The position numbers and the translations under genes are program-made. The notes below the pieces were generated by a model. The model was not told the DNA's origin, did no database searches, and was given only the letters and a program-made list of their open reading frames with translations. Below, in pieces: positions 17,531 to 27,204 of a DNA stretch of 64,000 nucleotides; the stretch's first letter is position 1, and each line of letters starts with the position of its first letter. Source of the DNA: Candidatus Krumholzibacteriota bacterium (GTDB lineage: Bacteria; Krumholzibacteriota; Krumholzibacteriia; JAJRXK01); NCBI GenBank assembly GCA_024276305.1, contig JAJRXK010000040.1:1-64000 (forward strand), read 5' to 3'.

Positions 17531-19047
17531 CGTCCCACCTCTTTGGTCCGAGCCACGTTCTGCCCCAACCAGTCGGCGAGGAGCTGGCGTTCCCGGTCGC
17601 TTCCCGTGAAGGGAGGCATGTAGTCCGATTCCATGTACTCCATGAATTCGTAGATCTCCTCGCTTTCCATGCCCTCGATGTACTCACCCAAGTCGCGGAA
17701 TCCACCGAGAGAGTGGCAGGGAGAGCACCGGCGTTCGTAGGCCGCGCGCCCATCGGCGGGCAGGGCCACTTCGGAGGGGACCCCCGGCAGCTGGTGGAGG
17801 TACAAGGCGAGAGCTCGAGCCTCGTCGGCAGTTCCCACCCAGGGCGGCATGGGTCGGCGCAGGTATTCGATCCTCTTGATGAGCGCGGTGGTGTACTGCG
17901 GTTCCCATCCGCTCACGCGGGAGGCGAGCCCGTTGTAACCGCTGCGCGCGTGACAGTTCTGACAGGCCACGCGAAAGAGCTCGCGGCCCAGGGCCAGGGA
18001 ATCCGTGGCGGCGACGGATCGGGTCCATCGGGCGTTGGCCAGGATGCCGCCCTCCCGAAAGCGGTCGATCTCATCGGCCCGCAAGCCATTGACGTAGAGA
18101 TAGTCCTGAACGATCCAGGGCTTTCGCACGCCTTCTCGGACCCATTCGCCCAGCCCGAAACAGAAGAGTCCCAGACCCAGGACGAGGAGGGTCACCGGTC
18201 GGCCGCTGCGTCGAGGAAAGAGGAGGGGACCGAGGATCACGATCACCGCCAGGACGGCGACGGCGATGGGGGTCCATTGGGTGACGACGGTGGCGATGGG
18301 CATGTCTCCCCGAGTCAGTTCTCGAGCCGTCTCGGGGATCTTCCTCCACCACCAGAGGACCGCCAGACTGGCCGCGGCAATTCCCACCAGGGACCACACC
18401 GCGCTGTATCGCTGGAGCCAGATCCGTCGCGAGCCGGCCTCTCGGCCCGTGGCGGTCCAGAGTCCGAAGAGGCCTGCCAGACCGATGGCCCAGAAACTCC
18501 GGATGAACATCGAGGACCAGTAGGTGGGGTTGAAGAAGCCGTCGAAGACATTGCGGGTCGAGAGCCACGGTCCGGGAGTGAGCTGGAAACTGATGATTCC
18601 GTTGATCACCACGAGGGAGAACCAAGCGGCAATGAAATAGATCCAGCCCACGGTCTGGTGCTGACGAGCACTGAGGCGATCCCAGCCGTAGACGTAGACC
18701 AAGGCGGCGACGATCTCCATGAAGAAGAAGCACCACTCGATGGTCCAGGCCCAGACGAAGGTGTGGATGAGAGCACTGGTCCCGGTGGGATTGATCAGAC
18801 CGATGGTGAACCAGATTCCCACTCCGGTCATGGCTCCGAAGACCAGGCTCAGCAGAAGGAAGGCCCGCGAGTGCGACTGCACGATGGCAAGCAGCACCGG
18901 GTCTTGCCGCTGGCGGGCCAGGGTCTCGGTGACGATCAGGTAGAGTCCTCCACCCACGGCAATGTGGGCGATGAAGACGTGGATCACCGCGATGACTGCG
19001 ATGAGCAACCCGTGGGCGAAGGGTAGGTCCCAAACCGGATAGTGCAT
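17527..19047 (-). CDS. CydA-like membrane oxidase subunit fused to a di-heme cytochrome c domain
   Basis: The start at 19047 is preceded by CGGAGGACGTC; the 12 residues upstream in frame are not used. The N-terminal part (about 1-320) has eight or nine membrane helices of CydA type: His residues in the first helix ('IHVFIAHIAVGGG'), 'GAMTGVGIWFTIGLINPTG', and Glu residues in 'TIEWCFFFMEIVAALVY' that match heme-pocket positions. The C-terminal part (about 340-506) is soluble with two c-heme sites, CQNCH (about 357) and CSPCH (about 439). Known relatives are cytochrome bd-family proteins with fused cytochrome c that may take electrons from cytochrome c rather than quinol. 506 residues; coupled to the next gene. 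Oxygen reductase activity is inferred. Confidence 0.68.
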   Translation of the reverse strand: MHYPVWDLPFAHGLLIAVIAVIHVFIAHIAVGGGLYLIVTETLARQRQDPVLLAIVQSHSRAFLLLSLVFGAMTGVGIWFTIGLINPTGTSALIHTFVWAWTIEWCFFFMEIVAALVYVYGWDRLSARQHQTVGWIYFIAAWFSLVVINGIISFQLTPGPWLSTRNVFDGFFNPTYWSSMFIRSFWAIGLAGLFGLWTATGREAGSRRIWLQRYSAVWSLVGIAAASLAVLWWWRKIPETARELTRGDMPIATVVTQWTPIAVAVLAVIVILGPLLFPRRSGRPVTLLVLGLGLFCFGLGEWVREGVRKPWIVQDYLYVNGLRADEIDRFREGGILANARWTRSVAATDSLALGRELFRVACQNCHARSGYNGLASRVSGWEPQYTTALIKRIEYLRRPMPPWVGTADEARALALYLHQLPGVPSEVALPADGRAAYERRCSPCHSLGGFRDLGEYIEGMESEEIYEFMEYMESDYMPPFTGSDRERQLLADWLGQNVARTKEVGR

Positions 19048-19127
19048 GACGTCCTCCGTCGGTGCATCTCGACTCCGAGGCACACCGCCAGTCTAGTTTC
19101 GATGGGGGGGACTCACAACCACAGAGG

Positions 19128-19161
19128 AGCCCCCGCCGCATCTGCGGCGAGGGCTTTCTTC
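19128..19161. terminator. GC-rich hairpin, probable terminator of the DUF1579 gene
   Basis: 13-base arms AGCCCCCGCCGCA / TGCGGCGAGGGCT pair with one mismatch around a TC loop. It lies about 22 bases past the stop at 19178 of the minus-strand gene. The T-tract is on the plus-strand side (TTTCTT), so on the minus strand it is preceded by an A-tract; direction is uncertain. Confidence 0.45.
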
Positions 19162-19177
19162 GAGGGCCCGAGGAGCG

Positions 19178-19783
19178 TCACTTCACTCGGGAGTAAGTCA
19201 TCTCCATGCTTCGGAACCAGTTCTCGCCGTCCATGGACATCTCCATCGACCAGGTCACGGTGTCCTCGTCGACTCGAGTGCTGACGGTCCGAGTTTTCAT
19301 CTTCATGCCGTTTTCCATCGATTCACCCATCATCACCAATGCACCGTCGGCGTTGAAGTTGCCGTACATGGTGCTCATTCGCGCTCCCATGTTGTCGATC
19401 CACACCGATTCGAAACGCTTGGTCTCGCGGTTGTAGGTGGAATGGTCGATTCCATGGAAGGGCATGCCCATGATCTGACCTCGGAAGTCCATTCGTTGAG
19501 CGCAGCCGTCGAGGATCAGCTTGGACTCGGCCTGGGCCTGACTGACCTGCCAGTCCGCCTCGGGTCCCGGCCGAAACTTCATCTCCACATCCCACTTGCC
19601 CTGCATGAAGGCGATTTGGTCCATTTCGGAGGGGCGGCCCATGGGGGGCATGCCGGCTGGAGCGCCCTCTTCTCCGTGGTCGTCAGGTTGAGCCAGGGCC
19701 CTCCCCGTGGTGAGTCCGAGAGTGGCGAGCAGGGCCGCGCCCAGAGTGAATCGGCGCATCGGATGCGAAAGGGTGAGGATCAT
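19178..19783 (-). CDS. Secreted DUF1579 family protein
   Basis: The start at 19783 has GAAGGAGACCCC just upstream on the minus strand and gives a signal peptide (about 1-32, ending ALAQ); the longer open frame has no signal. The mature protein opens with 'FMQGKWDVEMKF', continues with 'GMPFHGIDHSTYNRETKRFESVWIDNMG' (read in parts) and repeats of aromatic beta strands, the pattern of DUF1579 (PF07617). That family is lipocalin-like with no established activity. 201 residues, rich in Met. It lies 62 bases after the start of the YchJ-like gene and could share its transcript. It does not carry the C-terminal tag of the other secreted proteins. Confidence 0.75.
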   Translation of the reverse strand: MILTLSHPMRRFTLGAALLATLGLTTGRALAQPDDHGEEGAPAGMPPMGRPSEMDQIAFMQGKWDVEMKFRPGPEADWQVSQAQAESKLILDGCAQRMDFRGQIMGMPFHGIDHSTYNRETKRFESVWIDNMGARMSTMYGNFNADGALVMMGESMENGMKMKTRTVSTRVDEDTVTWSMEMSMDGENWFRSMEMTYSRVK

Positions 19784-19845
19784 GGGGTCTCCTTCGTGGG
19801 ACGAGTCGTCCGGACGACCGAGGGTCGCCGTGGAGGTGTCGCGCT

Positions 19846-20364
19846 TCAGGCCGCGCGACCGTGGCACTTCTTGAATTTCTTTCCGCTCCCACAGTGACAG
19901 GGGTCGTTCCGTCCGATCTTGGGCTCTTCGCGCCGATAGGGCTCGCGGACCGCAGGTTCGCCGTCGAGGAAGTACCACCGGCCATCATCCTTCTTGAAGT
20001 AGCTTCGTTCGTGATGGTCGACGCTTTCGCCATCGGAGTTCTCGTAGTGGGCGATGAATTCGACCAACCCTTCGTCGTCGTCTTCTCCGCCGAGCTGGGT
20101 CTCCACGATCTCCAGTCCGAGCCACTTCGATTCTTCGGCCCAACTCCGCAGGCTCTCTTCGTCGAGGTCTTCACGGATGTCGGGGTGAGCCGTCTCGAGG
20201 AGATAGTCCACCTTGCCCTTGGCGAAGGCTGCGTAACGCGATCGCAGAAGCGCCTCGGCGGTGGGGGGCGGCCGGTGTCCGTCGTGCACCTGGCCACAGC
20301 ATTCGGCGTAGCTCTCCTCGCTTCCGCAGGGGCAGTGTTCTTTGGCGGTGGTGTCAGCGCTCAT
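19846..20364 (-). CDS. YchJ-like protein with two SEC-C zinc motifs
   Basis: The start at 20364 follows GAGAGGTC on the minus strand; the long upstream extension overlaps the next gene and is not real. 172 residues: N-terminal SEC-C ([14 protein letters not shown]), a central NTF2-like YchJ domain (about 35-135, '[22 protein letters not shown]'), and C-terminal SEC-C ([17 protein letters not shown]). SEC-C binds zinc and is known from SecA tails. YchJ proteins are widespread in bacteria but their role is not established. No partner is obvious nearby. Confidence 0.85.
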   Translation of the reverse strand: MSADTTAKEHCPCGSEESYAECCGQVHDGHRPPPTAEALLRSRYAAFAKGKVDYLLETAHPDIREDLDEESLRSWAEESKWLGLEIVETQLGGEDDDEGLVEFIAHYENSDGESVDHHERSYFKKDDGRWYFLDGEPAVREPYRREEPKIGRNDPCHCGSGKKFKKCHGRAA

Positions 20365-20408
20365 GATGACCTCTCGTCTAGGTGCTCGGGAATGAGAGTC
20401 GGGACGGA

Positions 20409-23400
20409 TCAGTCCGTGCCCTTCCAAACCGGGATTCTCCCGGGAGTCCAAGGACTGCCGTGCTCTTCCAGTCCTCGGTCGATCTCGGAGAGCTCGACTT
20501 CCACGAGTTCTCTCAACCGATCGAGGAAGTCGGGCAGAGCCTCGGCCACGATGTCGAAATTTCGCCTCTGGGTCTTGGTGGCGGCCGAGGACGAGGTCCA
20601 ATGTCCGCCCACGATCTGGCTCACCCGATTCAGGAGGCCGGGGAGCGTCGCTTCGCTGCGGCTCGATACCGTGGTGTCTCCATGGAGCTCGATCTGCAGG
20701 TCGGCGAGGCTGCGATCGAGACGGTCCACTTGTCCGAGGAGCCCGTCCACGTCCGGTCCCGGAGTATCGAGGAGTGCCTGACGAGCGTGGGCAAGATGGT
20801 TGCGGGCCTCGGAGAGCACGCGCGCCGCACCCAGGACCGCGCGCTGCATCCCCGCGGTTTCGCGTTGGAAGCGGACCAATGCCTGTCGATCGGGAGCGGG
20901 AAGGCTGGCCTGGGCCAGGGCTTCGCATTCGAAGGCCACCGGACCGGCGAGGCGGGTCCACTCTCCGTCGACCACCCGGTGGAGTTCGACCGTATATGTT
21001 CCCGGCATGGCCATCGGTCCCGCTTCGTCTTCGTCCCAAGGACTGCGCCACTTGGGGGGATCGAGGTCGGTGGGACGGACCGATGCATATCGGAAGTCCC
21101 AGGTGGCTCGGTGAATCCCCGACGAGGTACTGCCTGCGATGCGGCGGACCACCTCACCCCGTTGGTCGCGGATGGTGAGCCAGGTCTGCGGAGCGGCTTC
21201 CCGGTCTTCCTCGCGAAGCTTTTCCCAACTGGGATAGTGAATGGGTTTGCGCTGTTGCCACAGCTCTTTTTCCTCCGCGTGACGCAGCTCTTTCTTCGTC
21301 TTGAGTTCATCGCGGAGAAAATAGGTGATGGTGGCGCCGACCGGAGGATTCTGGGCGTAGAAATGCTGATGTCCCATGCTGCCCTGACCGGGGAGCCCGA
21401 GGGGGGCTCGCTCGAAGAACATCCAGGACTTCTTGACCGGGAAGATCAATCCCTCTTGGCCCTCGAGGCGAGAGGCTTCGACATGGCGCAGGACGGAATA
21501 GTCGTCGAGGACGTAGAAACCGCGTCCGAAGGTGGCCACCACGAGGTCGGTCTCTCGTCGCTGGATCTCCAGATCGCGGCAGGCCACAGTGGGAATGCCG
21601 CCCTCGAGTTGGATCCAGGTCTTCCCACCGTCGCGAGTGAAGAAGATCCCGAACTCGGTGCCGACGAAGAGCAGCTTCGGATCGACGTGATCTTCGACGA
21701 TGTCATGGACCTGGCCCCGCTCGGGAAGATTGCCGGCGATGCTCTTCCAGCTCTTGCCGCGGTTCGTACTTCGGAGAACGTAGGGGGTGAAATCTCCCTT
21801 CTTGTGATTGTCGAAGGTGGCGTAGACGACGTCGGGGTCGTGGCGCGAGGCGGTCAGCGCGGTGATGTAGCTCATCTCGGGCACGCCCGGGAAACGGTCG
21901 TGGCGGACCCAGTTCTCGCCGGCATCGGGCGTCATCCAGATCAGCCCGTCATCGGTGCCCGCGTAGAGAAGATCTTCCTGGATCGGAGACTCGTCGAGAG
22001 CGACGACATTTCCGTAGATCGACGTCGAGCGGTTCTTGGCCACGGTGTCGACACCCCAGACCCGCCCCATGACTTCCAATTCGTTGCGATCGAGTTGACG
22101 GGTCAGGTTCTGACTGATGCGGGTCCAACTGTCGCCGCGATCGTCGCTGCGGAAAAGGTAGTTGCCTCCGAAGTAGAGTCGGGTATGCGAGTGCGGACTG
22201 ACGATGAGGGCACTGCTCCAATTCCACACCAGAGCTTCGTCCTGGGGGCCGGGTTGGGGCTGGATGTCGATGATCTCCCCGCTCTTACGGTCGTAGCGGT
22301 GGAGATTGCCGTACTGCCACTGGGAGTAGACGATGTTGGGATCCTCGGGATCGATGGCCGGTTCGAATCCGTCCCCGCCGAGGGTGATGAACCAGTCCGA
22401 GTTCTGGATCCCATTGGCGCTGGTGTTGCGCACCGGACCACCGATGGTGTTGTTGTCCTGGGTTCCCCCGTAGAGGTGGTAGAAGGGGAAGTCCTCGTCG
22501 AGGGCCACCTTGTAGAATTGGGTGACGGGAAGGTTCTGTTTGAAGGTCCAGTGAGCGGCTCGATCGAAGCTCTCGTAGACTCCTCCGTCATTGCCGACCA
22601 CAAGGTGCGTGGGATCGGAGGGATCGATCCAGATCGCATGGTTGTCGACGTGCATGGTGCCGTCGTTGATGCGGGTCCAATTCGCCCCTCCATCCTCGCT
22701 CCGTCGCAGCCAGGTGTCGTTGGAATAGAGGACGTCGGCATCGGTGGGATCCACGACGAGCTCTTGGTAGTACTGGGGACTGCTGCTGAGATAGGAACTC
22801 CGCTTCTCGAAACTCACCCCCGCGTTGGTGCTGCGGTAGAGTCCGGAAGCGTCGCCGGCGGCTTCGATGATGGCATAGACGACATCGCCGTTGGTGGGAG
22901 CCACGGCGAGGCCAATGCGGCCGACATCTCCCTCGGGCAATCCTTTCTCGAGTTGGGTCCACTGCGCGCCGCCATCGGTGCTCTTGTAGATCCCCCCCTC
23001 GGGGCCGCCGTTGATGAGGGTCCACGTGTGACGGCGGCGCTGGTAGGCCGCGGCGTAGAGCACATCGGGGTCTCGGGGATCCATCACCACGTCGGTGATG
23101 CCGGTGTGCTCGCTGATCTCGAGGACGCGGGTCCAACTCTGACCGCCATCGGTGGTCTTGTAGAGGCCGCGGTCCCCTCCATCATTCCACAGGGGGCCTT
23201 GGGCGGCGACGTAGACCACGTCGCCATCGCGGGGATCCACGAGGATCTTGGCGATGTGTTGGCTGTCGCCGAGGCCCATGTTCTTCCAGCTGCGGCCACC
23301 ATCCATCGACTTGTAGACACCGTCACCATAGCTCACGCTGCGCTGGCTGTTGTTCTCCCCACTGCCCACCCAGACCACCAGCGAATTCGAGGGGTCATAG

Positions 23401-23693
23401 GTCACGCAGCCAATGGAGTAGGCCGACTGGTCGTCGAAAACGGCCTCCCAGGTGGTGCCGGCATTCTCGGTCCGCCAGACCCCTCCGGAGGCGGTCGCCA
23501 CGATCCAAGTGGAGGGGTCTCGGGGATCGACGGCGAGGTCGGCGATGCGTCCCGAGGTGAGAGCCGGACCCAGAGCCCGAAACTTCAGGTCGCTGAAGGT
23601 CGAGGACGAGAGGCCCGACGATGACGGATTCTTGGCGGCGGCCAGAGGGAGAGCCAGAACTCCCATCAGAACGACGAAGCACAGGCGGCGCAC
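20409..23693 (-). CDS. Large secreted BNR/sortilin-like beta-propeller protein
   Basis: 1094 residues with a signal peptide (about 1-20, cleavage near 'AAA-K'). From residue 30 to about 700 it has many BNR/Asp-box repeats ([29 protein letters not shown] and similar) with interspersed '[11 protein letters not shown]' strands, the layout of VPS10/sortilin-like and exo-sialidase-like propellers. The C-terminal third is alpha/beta and helical and has no family I recognise. Such proteins are often annotated as WD40/YVTN/BNR-like or glycosyl hydrolases, but catalytic residues cannot be assigned. A long open frame on the opposite strand is a GC-bias shadow. It is divergent from recC. Confidence 0.82.
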   Translation of the reverse strand: MRRLCFVVLMGVLALPLAAAKNPSSSGLSSSTFSDLKFRALGPALTSGRIADLAVDPRDPSTWIVATASGGVWRTENAGTTWEAVFDDQSAYSIGCVTYDPSNSLVVWVGSGENNSQRSVSYGDGVYKSMDGGRSWKNMGLGDSQHIAKILVDPRDGDVVYVAAQGPLWNDGGDRGLYKTTDGGQSWTRVLEISEHTGITDVVMDPRDPDVLYAAAYQRRRHTWTLINGGPEGGIYKSTDGGAQWTQLEKGLPEGDVGRIGLAVAPTNGDVVYAIIEAAGDASGLYRSTNAGVSFEKRSSYLSSSPQYYQELVVDPTDADVLYSNDTWLRRSEDGGANWTRINDGTMHVDNHAIWIDPSDPTHLVVGNDGGVYESFDRAAHWTFKQNLPVTQFYKVALDEDFPFYHLYGGTQDNNTIGGPVRNTSANGIQNSDWFITLGGDGFEPAIDPEDPNIVYSQWQYGNLHRYDRKSGEIIDIQPQPGPQDEALVWNWSSALIVSPHSHTRLYFGGNYLFRSDDRGDSWTRISQNLTRQLDRNELEVMGRVWGVDTVAKNRSTSIYGNVVALDESPIQEDLLYAGTDDGLIWMTPDAGENWVRHDRFPGVPEMSYITALTASRHDPDVVYATFDNHKKGDFTPYVLRSTNRGKSWKSIAGNLPERGQVHDIVEDHVDPKLLFVGTEFGIFFTRDGGKTWIQLEGGIPTVACRDLEIQRRETDLVVATFGRGFYVLDDYSVLRHVEASRLEGQEGLIFPVKKSWMFFERAPLGLPGQGSMGHQHFYAQNPPVGATITYFLRDELKTKKELRHAEEKELWQQRKPIHYPSWEKLREEDREAAPQTWLTIRDQRGEVVRRIAGSTSSGIHRATWDFRYASVRPTDLDPPKWRSPWDEDEAGPMAMPGTYTVELHRVVDGEWTRLAGPVAFECEALAQASLPAPDRQALVRFQRETAGMQRAVLGAARVLSEARNHLAHARQALLDTPGPDVDGLLGQVDRLDRSLADLQIELHGDTTVSSRSEATLPGLLNRVSQIVGGHWTSSSAATKTQRRNFDIVAEALPDFLDRLRELVEVELSEIDRGLEEHGSPWTPGRIPVWKGTD

Positions 23694-23793
23694 GGTGATC
23701 TCCTCGGGAGGGGATGGGGATCCGAACGGGGGTACGGATTCGAAGTGGGGGATGCACAGACCGAAAAGAGGCTAGGTCAGGATGCTCCGGGTG

Positions 23794-23822
23794 TCGACCC
23801 CGCAGCGCATCCCGCCTACAAT
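23794..23822 (+). promoter_or_regulatory. Candidate sigma-70-type promoter for the recCBD operon
   Basis: TCGACC (23794-23799) and TACAAT (23817-23822) are separated by 17 bases, close to the TTGACA/TATAAT consensus. It lies about 65 bases before the preferred recC start. Supporting only by pattern. Confidence 0.4.
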
Positions 23823-23886
23823 GCATCCGGCGGGGTTGATTGCTCGACCGCCGCCTGACCGACCGACCCACTGCGAGCGGATTCCG

Positions 23887-26800
23887 TTGCCGAAGAACCT
23901 CCGGATTCACACCAGCCCGCGTGTCGAGGAGCTCTTCGAGGTGCTCTGCGCGGATGTCGAAGTTTCGGGAGTGGATCCCCTCGATGCGCAGCCGATCGTG
24001 GTTCCCAGCCAGGGAATGGCGCGGTGGCTGCAGTTGCGGTGGGTGCGGCGGTGGGGGATCGCGGCTGGATTCGACTACCTTTTCCCCGGCCAGTGGATCC
24101 GTCGTCTGGGCCGGGAGCTGGGAGTCGATCCTCGGGCCGGAGCGGAGGGAGAGGATCCCGTCGACACTCCCGCTCTGAGTCTGCGGATCTTCGACCTCCT
24201 CCCAGAAGTCGCGGCCCGTTTCACATCGCTCTCGGACTACCTGGGTCAAGACCCGGACGGGCGGCGTCACCAACAATTGGCGGCGCGACTGGCCAAGTAC
24301 TTCGGAGAGTGGCAGCTCTTCCGGCCCGAAGTGCTCGTGGAGTGGGCCGCGGGCCGATGTTGCCCCGAGCTGGAAGGTCGTTATCCCCACGAAGAGTGGG
24401 TGAGCCACCTGTGGATGCTCCTGGGTGCCGCGCCGGTGGAAGGCATGCCGCTCGGGTCGCTCCTGATCGAAGTGCGGGATCGTCTCCGTCGATCCACGCT
24501 CCCTCCGCTCTCGGCAGTGAGAGTCTTCGGGGTGAATTCCCTGCCGCCTCTGGTGGTGCAGCTTCTACGGGGGGTCGCCGATCACCAAGAGGTGTCGATC
24601 TATTTTTCCTGTCCCACCCGCCACTACTGGACGGGATTGCGCAGCCAACGGCAGGCACGAAGGGATGTCCTGCGCCGCGGGGAGGAACCGGCGGCGGCAC
24701 TGGGGGAAGGGCCGAACCTGTTGGCGAATTTCGGCGCTCAGGGCCGCGATTTCTTCGCGCTGCTCTCGGCCATCGATGATCACGGTGCCGCCTGGAATGC
24801 CGTGGGAGAGGAGGATCTGCCGACCACCTCGGTTCTCCGACGGGTACAGGCCCAGGTCATCGAACTGACCGACCACCGCGACCGCGTCGCGCAACTCGAA
24901 CCCGGCGACGACTCGCTGCTCCTGCACGGTTGTCACTCTCCGCGCCGCGAACTCGAGGTCTTGCGAGACCGCCTGTGGCAGGTCTTCGCGCAGGATCCCG
25001 ACCTTCAGCCCTGCGATGTGTTGGTGCTGGTGCCGGACATGCGCCGCTACGCTCCCTTCGTGCGCACGGTCTTCGAGGAGTCGGTGGAGGGAGCTCCGCC
25101 GATTCCCTTCAGTCTCGCGGATCGCCGGTGGGAGGACGAGGAGCCTCTCCTGCGCAGCCTCCTTCGCATCCTCGATCTGGCGCCCCGTCGTCGCACTTCG
25201 CTCCAAGTCCTCGACCTTCTCGACACCCCGGCTCTCGCCCGGCGGCAGGGCCTGGACGAGGCCATGATCCTGCGGGCCCGAGAGCTCGTTCGGGAATTGG
25301 GAATCCGATGGGGGAGCGATCCCGAGCAGCGGGCCCAGGATTGGCAGTTGCCGGCCTTCGCTGGGGTGTCGTGGAGAGAAGGGCTCGACGCCGGCCTGTG
25401 GGGTGCGCTCAGTGGTGAGCTCGATGGTGTTGTGGCCGGTACCGCCCCGGCGGGAGAGCTCTCCTTCTCCACTCTCGAGGTCACCGCACGCCTGTCTCGT
25501 TTCGTCCGTGGCCTCTTCGATCTCTGGGAGGACATGAAGGAATCGCGGCGGCTCAGCTCCTGGTGTCGTCGGATGGAGCGCCTGCTGGACGAGTTCTATC
25601 TGGCGGAGTCGGATGGCGAAACCGAGGTGCTCGCGCAGCTGCGCCGGGCATTCGAGGACTTGGCGCAACGGGCCGAGGACTGGGATCTTCGGGAAGAATG
25701 GTCGGCGGTGGCCTTCGTCGCGATGCTGCGGGAGCGGTTGGAATCGAATGCGCCCACTCTGGGCTTTCTCTCGGGCGCGGTGACCTTCGCGGAAATGCGC
25801 CCTCTGCGGAGTGTGCCCTTCGAGTTCATCGCGGTTCTGGGCCTCGACGATGGAGTCTTCCCGCGTCTGGAGACCCGGGACAGTCTGGACCTCGTGGCCC
25901 TCGAGCGCAGGATCGGCGATCGCAGCCCCCGACAGGACGATCGCTATCTCTTCCTCGAGACCTTGATGGCCGCGCGGAAGCGATTGCACCTGAGCGCGGT
26001 GTCGCGGTCGGAACGCGACGGCTCGGACTGCGGCCGAAGCCTCGTCCTCGAGGAATTGGCCGACGTGCTTCGGCAGATCTTCGGCCATGCGGCCGAGGCT
26101 CTGGAGCTGCGTCACCATCTCCACGGTTTTCATCCGGCCTATTTTTCCGAGGAAGGTGGGGACTCGGCTCCTTCCCTCTGGTCGAGTCATGACACCCGGG
26201 CCGCCACCGCGGCCACCATTGTTCGCGGTCCGCGGACGGAGCTTCCAGAGTTCTGGGAGGGGTGCGAACTCGACGTGGAATTGCCGACCGAAGTCGACTT
26301 CGAAGATCTGCTTCGCTTCTGGAAGGATCCGGCGAAGTGGTTCTGCCGCCACGTGCTGCGGCTCCACTTTCATGGAGAAGGGGAAGCAGCCGAGGAGGAG
26401 ACCCTCCAACTCGATGGTCTCGCCAAGTGGAGAGCGCGAGACCTGGTGCTGCACTCGAAGCGAGTGCCTCCATCGGAAAGGGAGTGGAGGGCTCTGCATC
26501 GTCGGCTGGGATTGCCGGCGACGGAGATCCTGCGGTCGGAAGTGGACCGCGCGATCGTCGACGCGACGGAGGTCCGGACTTGGTGGGAAGCCACCGGACC
26601 CCACGAGGAGCGCCGTCTCCGACTCGAAGTCGGAGGACGGGTCGTCCTGAGTGGAACTCTGAGAGGGTGCAACTCCTCGGGGGTGCATTCCCTGAGTGCG
26701 TCGCGTCATTGCATGGCCCACGACCTGACCTCCCTCCTCGGTCTCGTGGCCCTGGCCGGCAGCGATCCGGAGGGTGCCGATTCGGTCCTGCAGGCCCACC

Positions 26801-27204
26801 ATCGCTGTGCGGACACTGAGATTCGGATGGAAGTCAACCAAAGCAGTTTCAAAGAGTTGGAGGAGTGGCTGCACAACATGGTCGAAGTCTATCGTCTCGC
26901 GCACCGGCGGCCGGTCTACCTGGTCCACGAGGTGGCCGAGACCATGATTTCCCGCCGCGACTTTGATCTGGGAGAGAGTCTCTCGGCCGAGAGAGTCGAG
27001 GAATTCCTGGGCTCCTCGGCGGGCCGGAAGTGCTGGACCGGAGATCGCTTCCAACCCGGCGTTCTGGGGAGAGAACAGTGGTCGGTGCTCCTGGGGCCGG
27101 CTGGCCGTCCCGTTCGGTTCATCGAGGACCTGGGTCGGTATTTCGATCTCATCTACCGACCGGTGATCGAATGCCGCCGCCGCGGGGTGGAGGCGGGCGC
27201 ATGA
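23887..27204 (+). CDS. recC: Exodeoxyribonuclease V subunit gamma (RecC)
   Basis: Start not certain. TTG at 23887 is preferred because the product then begins with the RecC-type strand 'LRIHTSPRVEEL' and a promoter-like TACAAT lies just upstream. ATG at 23821 would add 22 residues. About 1105 residues. It has the RecC opening 'SQGMARWLQLRW...GIAAGFDYLFP' region, a dead-helicase core ('EVLRDRLWQVF', 'DVLVLVPDMRRYAPFV'), 'PFSLADR' and a nuclease-like C-terminal domain lacking an evident active site. RecC recognises Chi and holds the RecBCD machine together. Its stop overlaps the recB start by four bases (ATGA). Confidence 0.92.
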   Translation: MPKNLRIHTSPRVEELFEVLCADVEVSGVDPLDAQPIVVPSQGMARWLQLRWVRRWGIAAGFDYLFPGQWIRRLGRELGVDPRAGAEGEDPVDTPALSLRIFDLLPEVAARFTSLSDYLGQDPDGRRHQQLAARLAKYFGEWQLFRPEVLVEWAAGRCCPELEGRYPHEEWVSHLWMLLGAAPVEGMPLGSLLIEVRDRLRRSTLPPLSAVRVFGVNSLPPLVVQLLRGVADHQEVSIYFSCPTRHYWTGLRSQRQARRDVLRRGEEPAAALGEGPNLLANFGAQGRDFFALLSAIDDHGAAWNAVGEEDLPTTSVLRRVQAQVIELTDHRDRVAQLEPGDDSLLLHGCHSPRRELEVLRDRLWQVFAQDPDLQPCDVLVLVPDMRRYAPFVRTVFEESVEGAPPIPFSLADRRWEDEEPLLRSLLRILDLAPRRRTSLQVLDLLDTPALARRQGLDEAMILRARELVRELGIRWGSDPEQRAQDWQLPAFAGVSWREGLDAGLWGALSGELDGVVAGTAPAGELSFSTLEVTARLSRFVRGLFDLWEDMKESRRLSSWCRRMERLLDEFYLAESDGETEVLAQLRRAFEDLAQRAEDWDLREEWSAVAFVAMLRERLESNAPTLGFLSGAVTFAEMRPLRSVPFEFIAVLGLDDGVFPRLETRDSLDLVALERRIGDRSPRQDDRYLFLETLMAARKRLHLSAVSRSERDGSDCGRSLVLEELADVLRQIFGHAAEALELRHHLHGFHPAYFSEEGGDSAPSLWSSHDTRAATAATIVRGPRTELPEFWEGCELDVELPTEVDFEDLLRFWKDPAKWFCRHVLRLHFHGEGEAAEEETLQLDGLAKWRARDLVLHSKRVPPSEREWRALHRRLGLPATEILRSEVDRAIVDATEVRTWWEATGPHEERRLRLEVGGRVVLSGTLRGCNSSGVHSLSASRHCMAHDLTSLLGLVALAGSDPEGADSVLQAHHRCADTEIRMEVNQSSFKELEEWLHNMVEVYRLAHRRPVYLVHEVAETMISRRDFDLGESLSAERVEEFLGSSAGRKCWTGDRFQPGVLGREQWSVLLGPAGRPVRFIEDLGRYFDLIYRPVIECRRRGVEAGA

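Noticed and set aside
20382-23624. A 1080-residue open frame on the plus strand opposite the BNR-repeat gene
   Set aside because: It mirrors a real, strongly patterned gene. In high-GC DNA the opposite frame often stays open; the product has no motif, signal or ribosome site.
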